Positions 25,788 to 32,409 of a stretch of 34,174 nucleotides of DNA are shown here, one piece after another. The stretch spans positions 1 through 34,174 of the forward strand of contig JAPLHV010000033.1 of the NCBI GenBank assembly GCA_026389455.1, written 5' to 3'. This DNA comes from Coprothermobacterota bacterium (GTDB lineage Bacteria; Caldisericota; JANLFM01). The notes under the pieces were generated by a model. That model made no database searches, had not been told where the DNA came from, and worked only from the letters and a program-made list of their open reading frames with translations. A program made the translations under genes and the position numbers. How positions within the stretch are numbered: position 1 is the first letter of the stretch; each line of letters begins with the position of its first letter.

Positions 25788-25816
25788 ATTGTATAGCCCG
25801 CTAGACCTCGGGGCAA
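25788..25816 (-). promoter_or_regulatory. Predicted sigma70 promoter of yebC-ruvCAB
   Basis: On the minus strand: -35 TTGCCC (25816-25811), 17-base spacer, -10 TACAAT (25793-25788). The spacer contains AGCGGGCTAT, matching half of the dispersed repeat core. On the plus strand a weak TTCACC (25761-25766) and TAGAAT (25784-25789), 17 apart, could serve the divergent peptidase gene. Confidence 0.65.
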
Positions 25817-25837
25817 GTTCATCGGAAAGAGGCAACC

Positions 25838-27022
25838 GTGGAATCACACAATGGTCTGCGCTTGGAAGCGCTTCGCCAACGCATGAAAGAGGAAAGGCTG
25901 GACGCCATCTTGATCAGTCGGCCTGAGAATGACTATTACCTGTCCGGTTTTACCGGTGAGGAAGGGTATCTGGTAGTCTCCTCCGGGCGGGCCATTCTCT
26001 TCGTCGATTCCCGCTTCAGCGAGCAGGGACGCAGCCAGTGCCCAAGCTGGGAGGTTCGCCAGTTCAGTCAGTTTGCTCCAGATTTGGTCTCACTCTGGGG
26101 CGAACTCGGTCTGCGTTATGTAGGGGTGGAGAGTCAACATCTATCGATGGCGGCCGCCCGCGAGCTGGAACGCCTGGCTGTTTGCCAGGACACCCTGCCG
26201 GGGGCTGTCAACTTGCCGGGGGCTGTCAACTTGCCGGGGGCTGTCAACTTGCCGGGGGCTGTCAACTTGCCGGGGGCTGTCAACTTGCCGGGGGCTATAG
26301 TGCCCTTGGTTGACTTTCTGGAACAGCAACGGGCCACCAAGGAGGAACAGGAATTGGTTATTCTGCGCCAAGCCGCCCGTTCTGCGACTGCTGCTCTCGA
26401 GGAGGCACTCAAGGATGGCTTGATCGGACGTTCGGAAGAAGAGATCGCTTGGCGCCTGGAGATGGCCATGCATGCGCATGGCGCCCAGGGTTCCAGCTTC
26501 GAAACGATCGTCGCTTCCGGCGCTCGCGCTTCATTGCCGCATGGCGCGGCTTCCCCTAAGATCGTAGAAGCCGGAGAGATGGTGCTTTTCGACTGGGGCG
26601 TGAGGAAAGACCACTACTGCTCGGATTGCACACGGGTCGTCTTCACCTCCTCCCCGACGATCGACCAGGAGCGGATTTACGCTGCCGTCCTCGACTGTCA
26701 GGAAGAAGCCCTGCGCTTGATAGTGCCAGGAGCGCGACCATGCGACATCCTCCAAGCAGCGCGCGAGATCCTGCGGCGCTCGGGGTACGGCGACTTCACT
26801 TTCCAACACGGACTGGGGCATGGCCTCGGTTTGCAGGTACACGAGCTGCCCTTCCTGCGCGCTTCCAGTGAGGAACCTCTACGGGCCGGTCAAGTGATCA
26901 CCATTGAGCCGGGGGTTTACATCCCAGGCTGGGGCGGGGTGCGCATCGAAGACACGGTCTTGGTAACAGAGGACGGGAGCGAGATTTTCACATCGTTTCC
27001 CAAAACGATTATCATTGCTTGA
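25838..27022 (+). CDS. pepQ: M24 family Xaa-Pro aminopeptidase with an in-frame repeat array
   Basis: 394 aa. It is a dinuclear metallopeptidase that removes residues before proline. The C-terminal pita-bread domain has all five metal ligands: D252 (LFDWG), D263 (SDCTR), H328 (GLGHGLGL), E357 (ITIEPG) and E371 (RIEDTVLV). The N-terminal creatinase-like domain covers about residues 8-115. Residues 120-154 are a tandem LPGAVN array encoded by the dispersed repeat, sitting exactly between the two domains. The start is GTG at 25838 (AGAGG upstream). Placement just before efp is common in Bacillota. The symbol pepQ is by family only; PapA or PepP-like is equally possible. Confidence 0.9.
   Translation: MESHNGLRLEALRQRMKEERLDAILISRPENDYYLSGFTGEEGYLVVSSGRAILFVDSRFSEQGRSQCPSWEVRQFSQFAPDLVSLWGELGLRYVGVESQHLSMAAARELERLAVCQDTLPGAVNLPGAVNLPGAVNLPGAVNLPGAVNLPGAIVPLVDFLEQQRATKEEQELVILRQAARSATAALEEALKDGLIGRSEEEIAWRLEMAMHAHGAQGSSFETIVASGARASLPHGAASPKIVEAGEMVLFDWGVRKDHYCSDCTRVVFTSSPTIDQERIYAAVLDCQEEALRLIVPGARPCDILQAAREILRRSGYGDFTFQHGLGHGLGLQVHELPFLRASSEEPLRAGQVITIEPGVYIPGWGGVRIEDTVLVTEDGSEIFTSFPKTIIIA
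26190..26300 (-). repeat. Dispersed 18-bp repeat array, 6 units, inside the M24 peptidase gene
   Basis: Cores of GCCGGGGGCTGTCAACTT recur every 18 bases from about 26197, with the five internal units identical. The left boundary CCAGGACACCCTGCC is the shared terminal motif reversed (GGCAGGGTGTCCTGG). Translated as LPGAVN x5 plus LPGAIV, the reverse orientation relative to the SpoIID-like gene. Confidence 0.95.
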
Positions 27023-27037
27023 AAGAGGTGAGAGTGA

Positions 27038-27601
27038 ATGATTTCATCGAATGATTTGCGTCCAGGGATTACCTTTGAGCTTGACGGTGAAATCTGGGTC
27101 GTAGTGCAGTTCCAGCACGTCAAGCCAGGCAAAGGCGCTGCTTTCGTGCGCACCAAGATCCGCAACGTGGAGTCAGGCAACGTCAATGAGCGCACCTTCC
27201 GCGCAGGCGAAAAGATGGCCCGGGCTTATCTCGACCGCAAGCAGATGCAGTTTCTCTACGCTGCCGGCGACGACCTCGTTTTTATGGATCTGGAGAGCTT
27301 CGAGCAGGTTTCCCTGCCCAAGAGCGATTTGGAGGAAGCGATCCCCTTTCTCAAGGAGAATACTGAATTGGAAGTCCTCTACTACAAAGGGAAACACATC
27401 GGCGTGGATTTACCCACCTTTATGGAACTGGCTGTAGCTGAGACCGAGCCGACTTTCCGCGGAGATACCGCCGCCGGCAGCACCAAGCCAGCCAAGATGG
27501 AGACAGGAGCAATCGTGCAAGTACCGTTCTTTATCGAGGTGGGGGACGTGATCAAGATCGATACTCGCTCCTGTGAATACATGGAAAGGGTCAGCAAGTG
27601 A
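27038..27601 (+). CDS. efp: Elongation factor P
   Basis: 187 aa, full length with three beta-barrel domains. It binds the ribosome between the P and E sites and relieves stalling at proline runs. The tip loop is HVKPGKGAAFVRTKIRN, with K32 at the position that may be modified. The C-terminal signature (VPFFIEVGDVIKIDTRSCEY) is present. ATG at 27038 has AGAGGTGA upstream. It is followed by yqhY with a GTGA overlap, as in Bacillota. Confidence 0.97.
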   Translation: MISSNDLRPGITFELDGEIWVVVQFQHVKPGKGAAFVRTKIRNVESGNVNERTFRAGEKMARAYLDRKQMQFLYAAGDDLVFMDLESFEQVSLPKSDLEEAIPFLKENTELEVLYYKGKHIGVDLPTFMELAVAETEPTFRGDTAAGSTKPAKMETGAIVQVPFFIEVGDVIKIDTRSCEYMERVSK

Positions 27602-27990
27602 GAATCAAGGTCCATCCCGAAGTTATCCGCCTAATCGCTGTATTGGCAGCCTTGGAAGTAGAAGGGGTGACGAGAGCGGTCTCTCGCATGCCCCTCTCTC
27701 ATGACCCCAAGCGGGCTGCCAGGTTGCGCGTTGAGGGGGGGCGCCTGGAATTGGAGTTGCACTTGGCTTTTCGCTACGGCGAGGATCTGCTGGCGGTGGC
27801 CAGGCAAGCGCAACAGGCAGTCCAGCGGGCAGTGGAGAACCTAGTTGGAGCAGAGGTGGCCAGCGTCGACATTGTAGTGGAGGATATCGACTTCCTAGCC
27901 CCCGGCAGCATGATAGCCCCCGGCAGCATGAAAGCCCCCGGCAGCATGAAAGCCCCCGGCAGCATGATAGCCCCCGGCAGGGCGATATAG
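27598..27990 (+). CDS. Asp23/Gls24 family protein (YqhY-like) with a repeat-encoded C-terminal tail
   Basis: 130 aa. Residues 1-100 match the Asp23 family (IKVHPEVIRLIAVLAALEVE at the start, EVASVDIVVEDIDF at the end), which would normally be nearly the whole protein. The last 30 residues are built from a repeat array: APGSMI, APGSMK twice, APGSMI, APGRAI, and the TAG stop follows directly. The start is GTG at 27598 in the GTGA overlap with efp. The efp-yqhY-nusB order is standard in Bacillota, where YqhY affects the control of acetyl-CoA carboxylase. It is the second Asp23 protein in the window. Whether the tail changes function is unknown. Confidence 0.88.
   Translation: MRIKVHPEVIRLIAVLAALEVEGVTRAVSRMPLSHDPKRAARLRVEGGRLELELHLAFRYGEDLLAVARQAQQAVQRAVENLVGAEVASVDIVVEDIDFLAPGSMIAPGSMKAPGSMKAPGSMIAPGRAI
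27896..27985 (+). repeat. Dispersed 18-bp repeat array, 5 units, at the 3' end of yqhY
   Basis: Units TAGCCCCCGGCAGCATGA start at about 27896, 27914, 27932, 27950 and 27968; two have AAAG in place of ATAG. The last ends GGCAGGGCGATA. It forms the end of the yqhY frame and finishes ten bases before the nusB ATG. Confidence 0.95.
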
Positions 27991-27994
27991 ATAG

Positions 27995-28411
27995 ATGCGA
28001 AGGCAGAAGGCCAGAGAGACTGCCTTCCTTCTCCTGTACCGCATGGACATGGGCCATCTAAACTTGGAGGAAGCGAAGGAGTGTGTAGAGAGAGTTCCCG
28101 ATGCCGACATCTGGCAGTATTCGCAGAAACTGGCCGAGACTGTCTTGCAGCAACAGGCGGAGATCGACCGCATCCTTCATGCTCATTCTCCAGAGTGGAG
28201 CGTGGAGCGAATGTCCTCCACCGATCGCAGCATCCTTCGCCTGGCCGTCGGCGAGCTGCTCTTCTTGCGGGACGCTCCGGTCGGGGTATTGATTGATCAA
28301 GCCCTCCGCCTTTCTGGGAAGTACGGCGGCGAAGAGTCCAGCCATTTTGTCCATGGTGTGTTGGGAGCGATCCTGCGCGATGAAGCGGCAGACGTTGCAG
28401 ATCCGCGTTAG
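27995..28411 (+). CDS. nusB: Transcription antitermination factor NusB
   Basis: 138 aa, normal. With NusE (S10) it binds boxA RNA in rRNA leaders. Typical features: MRRQKARETAFLLLYRMDMG at the start, SSTDRSILRLAVGELLF, and the C-terminal FVHGVLGAIL. ATG at 27995 comes five bases after the yqhY stop, which lies in a repeat array, and no ordinary ribosome site is visible, so translation is likely coupled. It overlaps acyP by 32 bases. Confidence 0.95.
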   Translation: MRRQKARETAFLLLYRMDMGHLNLEEAKECVERVPDADIWQYSQKLAETVLQQQAEIDRILHAHSPEWSVERMSSTDRSILRLAVGELLFLRDAPVGVLIDQALRLSGKYGGEESSHFVHGVLGAILRDEAADVADPR

Positions 28412-28658
28412 CGGCCTCGTGCAAGGGGTCGGGTATCGCCGTTGGGCCTGGATCAAGGCCGTTTCTTTAGGAATCGATGGACAGGTGCGCAACCTTTCCG
28501 ATGGTTGGGTGGAGATCCTTGCGCAAGCTGAAGATACAGCGCTCCGGACATTCCTTGAGTTGCTCCGCGAGGGGCCTCGCTTGGCCAAAGTGACAGGTTT
28601 GGAAGTGGAGCCCTATCATGCCAACGGCCTCGACTGGAGAAGGTTTGAGGTGCGTTGA
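28380..28658 (+). CDS. acyP: Acylphosphatase
   Basis: 92 aa, full length. It hydrolyses acyl phosphates. The conserved block is VSGLVQGVGYRRWAWIKA with the catalytic Arg, then GIDGQVRNLSDGWVEILAQ with the catalytic Asn. The frame is open upstream, but ATG at 28380, inside the nusB end, gives the family N-terminus (MKRQTLQIRVSG). The TGA stop is one base before the ispA ATG. It is an unusual guest between nusB and ispA. Confidence 0.92.
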   Translation: MKRQTLQIRVSGLVQGVGYRRWAWIKAVSLGIDGQVRNLSDGWVEILAQAEDTALRTFLELLREGPRLAKVTGLEVEPYHANGLDWRRFEVR

Positions 28659-28659
28659 G

Positions 28660-29547
28660 ATGGAAGGCTGGACGGACCGGAATGAGTTGTTGGATGCTCT
28701 CACGGAAGTCAAGAGGGAAGTAGACTCTTACTTGACCGCGTCCTTGGATGAAATGCCGATCGAGTCGAGGGCGCGCGAGATGTTGGTCTACGCCGCGTTG
28801 GGGGAAGGAAAGCGTCTGCGCCCAGCCCTTCTACTGTGGGCATGCCAGTCCGTGGGCAGAGGCAGCTCATTGCCAGGAGGCTCGTCTGGCAGCGGATGGC
28901 AGTCGGTTCTGGCAGCAGCAGCGGGAGTGGAGTGCCTGCACGCTTTCTCACTGGTCCACGATGATTTGCCGGGGATGGATAACGCCGATCAGCGCCGTGG
29001 GAAACCCTCGGTGCATCGTGTTTTCGGGGTAGGTGAAGCGATCCTGGTGGGGGATGCCCTCTTTGCTTTGGGTCTTCAGTTGATCGCTCGCAGCTTAGTT
29101 GCCCTTTCCGTCTTGGAGGCTTGCCAACTGATGGAGGAGGCTTGCCGCGCAGTGGGCGTGGAAGGGATGATCGGCGGCCAGTTCGTGGACATCGAGGCCC
29201 GCCGGCGCGACGAAGAAGGCTGGCGATGGCTGAACGAACGCAAGACTGCCCGCCTCTTTCAGTTGGCCTTGCGCTTGGGGACTGCTTTGGGCGGAGGCGA
29301 CGATACGCAGCAGAGGATTCTGCAGCGCTATGGCTTGGAGCTGGGCCTGGCCTTCCAACTGGTTGACGACTTGCTCGATTTGCCGGGCGAGGACGTTTTA
29401 TCCTGGGCTCGTGCGCTCGGTCCCGACGAGTCTCGCCGACGAGTGGAGGAGTACAGTCGATCCGCATTGGCGCACTTGGAGGGATTTCCCGGCGAGCCGC
29501 GATTCCTACGCCTTTTAGTCACCTACCTAGCCGAGCGAAAGAGATGA
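28660..29547 (+). CDS. ispA: Polyprenyl synthetase (farnesyl diphosphate synthase type)
   Basis: 295 aa. It condenses isopentenyl diphosphate with allylic diphosphates. Family motifs: GEGKRLRPALLLWA, first Asp-rich motif LVHDDLPGMD, GMIGGQFVDIE, and second Asp-rich motif FQLVDDLLD. Product length cannot be fixed from sequence; context with dxs suggests FPP or GGPP. ATG at 28660 follows the acyP stop by one base. A glycine/serine-rich insert (about residues 67-79, GSSLPGGSSGSG) after the first conserved block might be a decayed repeat. The stop overlaps dxs in ATGA. xseAB, usual partners in Bacillota, are absent here. Confidence 0.93.
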   Translation: MEGWTDRNELLDALTEVKREVDSYLTASLDEMPIESRAREMLVYAALGEGKRLRPALLLWACQSVGRGSSLPGGSSGSGWQSVLAAAAGVECLHAFSLVHDDLPGMDNADQRRGKPSVHRVFGVGEAILVGDALFALGLQLIARSLVALSVLEACQLMEEACRAVGVEGMIGGQFVDIEARRRDEEGWRWLNERKTARLFQLALRLGTALGGGDDTQQRILQRYGLELGLAFQLVDDLLDLPGEDVLSWARALGPDESRRRVEEYSRSALAHLEGFPGEPRFLRLLVTYLAERKR

Positions 29548-31577
29548 AAAACACGCTGCCGAAACAGCTCCCGGCAACTAGACAGCTCCCGGCAACTAGA
29601 CAGCCCCCGGCAGGGTGTCCTGGTCTATTGGAAAGCATCTCCCAGCCTGCCGACTTAAGAGGGCTCTCGATGGGAGAGTTGGAGAAACTCGCGGCAGAGA
29701 TCCGCACTCGAATCATCGAGCAAGTTTCGATCAGCGGCGGACACTTGGCTTCGAACCTAGGCGTAGTGGAGTTGACGCTTGCCTTGCACCGTGTCTTCGA
29801 TACCCCTGCCGACCTGTTGGTGTGGGATGTCGGTCACCAGACTTATGCCCATAAGCTAATTACCGGCCGTCAGGAAGCCTTCTGCCGGTTGCGTCAAGAA
29901 GACGGGCTGTGCGGATTCCCAGCTCGCGAAGAATCCCCCTATGATGTAACCAATACAGGCCACGCTTCCACTTCTCTTTCCCAGGCCCTTGGTCTGAGGG
30001 CTGCACGAGATCTTGCCGGCGAGAACCACAAGATCGTGGTAATAATGGGTGACGGCGCTCTCTCTGGTGGACTGGCGATGGAGGCTTTGAACAACACCGG
30101 GCAACTGCAGAAGGATCTCATCCTGGTGCTGAACGACAACGAGCACTCAATCTCACGGAACGTCGGCGTCCTGGCCCGGCAGTTGGAGGATCTTCGCAGT
30201 TCCCTTGGCTATCGCCGCACCAAGAATGCGGTTAAGAGTTTCCTGGAGCGCTCACCCAAGGTGGGCAGCAGTTTGGTCCGATTTATCGATCGCCTCAAAT
30301 TGGGAGTTAAGGCTTTCATCTTACCCAACATGCTCTTCGAGAGCTTCGGCTTCTTCTATATCGGGCCGATCGACGGTCACGACCAGGAATCTCTGGAGAA
30401 GGCTTTATACAAGGCCAAGCAGCTCAGTTCGCCCGTCTTGGTGCATGTCCTTACCACCAAAGGAAAGGGCTTTGCGCCGGCCGAGAAGAACCCTACCTTT
30501 TTTCATTCCGCCCCATCCTTTCACCTCACTACGGGAGAGCCTATCCGGCAGGAGCTCCCTACCTACACAGAAGTAGTGCGCTCCACCTTGCTGGAAGTGG
30601 GCGAACGAATTCCGGAGACGGTCTGCATCACGGCGGCAATGGCCGATGGGACGGGATTGGACGGTTTCGCCCGGATCTACCCTGACCGCTTCTTTGACGT
30701 AGGCATTGCCGAAGAGCATGCCCTTAGCTTTGCCGCAGGCTTAGCCTTGGGAGGCCGTCGCCCGGTGGTGGCCATCTATTCCACTTTCTTGCAGCGAGCG
30801 TTCGACCAGTTGCTGCACGACATCTCTTTACAGCGCTTGCCGGTGCTCTTCCTTCTGGATCGCGCCGGTGTGGTGCCAGGGGACGGACCGACTCACCAGG
30901 GGATCTATGACCTTAGTTTCTTGCGCTGCATCCCCGGTTTAGAGATACTCGCCCCGGCCGATGGGCGTGAGCTGCGGGCGATGATCTTTGCCGCGCTGGC
31001 ACGACCGGGGCCGGTAGCCATTCGTTACCCGAAGTGCGCTATCCCGGAAGGGATTCTGCCGGAAGGCCAGGCGGCAATGCCTTGGGGTCGAGGCAGCCTC
31101 CTTCGGGAGGGGCGAGATTTGGCCTTCCTCGCTCTGGGAGCGACAGTGGAGAGTTGCCTCCTTGCTTCATCGATTTTGGTCGAGACGGGGATCGAGGCAG
31201 CCGTCTACAACTTCCGCTTCCTCGCCCCCCTCGACCTCCCCCTTCTTCGAGTTGCCAGCCGTACGCACCCTTTGTTGATCACGGTAGAGGAGAATGTCTT
31301 GGCGGGAGGATTCGGCTCAGCGCTGCTGGAAGAACTCCAAAGCTGGGATCGACCCCAACCTGCTCTCGTACGGTTGGGCATCGAGGAGGTTCCCGGGGTC
31401 GGCAGCAGGGCCGAGCTTCTTCACCGAGCCGGTCTTGATCCGGAAGGCATTGCCCGAAAGGCGAGAGAAGCGCTCTCCGCCATTAGAGGACACGCTAGCT
31501 TGACAGCCCGCAGCAGCGCGTCCTATCATGCTGCTGCAGGCTGTCAAGAAGCAGTAAGAGACAATAGCCCGCGTTAG
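29544..31577 (+). CDS. dxs: 1-deoxy-D-xylulose-5-phosphate synthase with repeat-encoded ends
   Basis: 677 aa. A TPP-dependent enzyme joining pyruvate and glyceraldehyde 3-phosphate, the first step of the MEP isoprenoid pathway. Motifs: SGGHLASNLGVVELTLALH, WDVGHQTYAHKLITGR, the TPP/Mg site GDGALSGGLAMEALNN, YIGPIDGHD, GIAEEHALSFAAGLA (Glu) and DRAGVVPGDGPTHQGIYD. Ordinary DXS begins near residue 28 (LLESISQPADLRGLS); residues 5-26 (LPATRQ units) come from a repeat array. A TTG at 29628 is an alternative start. The C-terminal about 25 residues come from an inverted repeat pair (31499-31548), and the TAG stop lies in another copy. It needs TPP, linking it to thiT/thiN. Confidence 0.94.
   Translation: MKNTLPKQLPATRQLPATRQPPAGCPGLLESISQPADLRGLSMGELEKLAAEIRTRIIEQVSISGGHLASNLGVVELTLALHRVFDTPADLLVWDVGHQTYAHKLITGRQEAFCRLRQEDGLCGFPAREESPYDVTNTGHASTSLSQALGLRAARDLAGENHKIVVIMGDGALSGGLAMEALNNTGQLQKDLILVLNDNEHSISRNVGVLARQLEDLRSSLGYRRTKNAVKSFLERSPKVGSSLVRFIDRLKLGVKAFILPNMLFESFGFFYIGPIDGHDQESLEKALYKAKQLSSPVLVHVLTTKGKGFAPAEKNPTFFHSAPSFHLTTGEPIRQELPTYTEVVRSTLLEVGERIPETVCITAAMADGTGLDGFARIYPDRFFDVGIAEEHALSFAAGLALGGRRPVVAIYSTFLQRAFDQLLHDISLQRLPVLFLLDRAGVVPGDGPTHQGIYDLSFLRCIPGLEILAPADGRELRAMIFAALARPGPVAIRYPKCAIPEGILPEGQAAMPWGRGSLLREGRDLAFLALGATVESCLLASSILVETGIEAAVYNFRFLAPLDLPLLRVASRTHPLLITVEENVLAGGFGSALLEELQSWDRPQPALVRLGIEEVPGVGSRAELLHRAGLDPEGIARKAREALSAIRGHASLTARSSASYHAAAGCQEAVRDNSPR
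29563..29625 (+). repeat. Dispersed 18-bp repeat array, 3 units, at the 5' end of dxs
   Basis: Two units CAGCTCCCGGCAACTAGA followed by CAGCCCCCGGCAGGGTGT and CCTGG, the full terminal motif. In this frame the common unit tail AGCTTGATA would give a TGA stop; these copies carry AACTAGA, which keeps the frame open (LPATRQ). Confidence 0.92.
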
Positions 31578-31584
31578 CATGTTC
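31499..31584 (+). repeat. Inverted repeat pair and a single mutated unit at the dxs-nadK junction
   Basis: CTTGACAGCCCGCAGCAGC (31499-31517) and its inverted copy GCTGCTGCAGGCTGTCAAG (31530-31548) match in 18 of 19 positions around a 12-base loop. A further unit AATAGCCCGCGTTAGCATGT (31563-31582) matches the 24-bp form seen at 12681-12776 with three changes, which create the TAG stop of dxs and the ATG of nadK. Confidence 0.85.
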
Positions 31585-32409
31585 GAACGAGTCGGCATCT
31601 ATCCAAACCCCAACCGCCAGGAAGTCCTCCTCTTTGCCCATGACTTGGCCGATGAGATCGAGCGGCGGGGAGTGCGAACGCTCTTTCCAGCAGCTCCTAA
31701 AGGCTCCCCGGCGCCGTCCGGCAGCGGGACTTTTCCCCCCGAGATTCCGGACTTGATCCTTAGCCTTGGCGGGGATGGCACCCTTCTGAGTTGCCTGCGA
31801 GCGGCGGGGGAGTTGGCGCCCATCTTGGGAGTGAACTTGGGCGATGTCGGTTACCTCTCCGCCACTACATCGGAACGTATTCTGCCCGACCTAGATGCCA
31901 TCCTGGCCGGCCATCTACTGATGGAGGAGCGGACCATGGTTTCCTTGAAGATCGGTGATCGAACAGCTCACGGATTGAACGAGTGCGCCATCCTGCACCG
32001 CCAACAAGGTCGCAGCATTCGCTTGTTGATCCAGATCAACGGCCAAGAATTGGGTGAAGTACGGGGAGACGGGCTTCTGGTAGCCACTCCTTCCGGATCC
32101 ACCGCTTATGCCATGGCTTGCGGCGGTCCTCTCATAGACCCCTCTTTGAACCTCCTTCTGCTTTGTGCTGTGGCCCCCCACAGCCTCTTCTCCCGCCCGA
32201 TATTGCTCAACCGAGACAGCAACGTGGTCGTTCGCCCACGCGGCCGTGAACAGGCATTAGCCTTGGTGGACGGCCAGGAACTGGGACCGGTGCGCGTCGA
32301 CCAGCCGGCGCTGATCTCTCTTGCGCCAAAGGTGACTCGGCTGGCTTACCTGGAGACCGGACACTTCATCCAAGACATCCAGCGAAAACTGCATTGGGGT
32401 CGTTTGTGA
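31579..32409 (+). CDS. nadK: NAD kinase
   Basis: 276 aa, normal. It phosphorylates NAD to NADP. The signature LILSLGGDGTLLSCLRA with the catalytic Asp, LGVNLGDVGYLS, NECAILHR and GDGLLVATPSGSTAYAMACG are all present. ATG at 31579 is one base after the dxs stop; both codons sit in a mutated repeat unit, and there is no ribosome site, so coupling to dxs is likely. The stop overlaps recN in GTGA. The nadK-recN link is common in Bacillota, often with the arginine repressor between; argR is absent here. Confidence 0.95.
   Translation: MFERVGIYPNPNRQEVLLFAHDLADEIERRGVRTLFPAAPKGSPAPSGSGTFPPEIPDLILSLGGDGTLLSCLRAAGELAPILGVNLGDVGYLSATTSERILPDLDAILAGHLLMEERTMVSLKIGDRTAHGLNECAILHRQQGRSIRLLIQINGQELGEVRGDGLLVATPSGSTAYAMACGGPLIDPSLNLLLLCAVAPHSLFSRPILLNRDSNVVVRPRGREQALALVDGQELGPVRVDQPALISLAPKVTRLAYLETGHFIQDIQRKLHWGRL

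Noticed and set aside
26134-26479. Minus-strand frames containing KLTAPG or QVDSPR repeats
   Set aside because: They are antisense to the M24 peptidase; the 18-bp repeat is open in several frames, so such shadows are expected.
27774-28424. Minus-strand frame of 216 codons through yqhY and nusB
   Set aside because: No recognisable domain, antisense to conserved genes, and partly repeat-derived.
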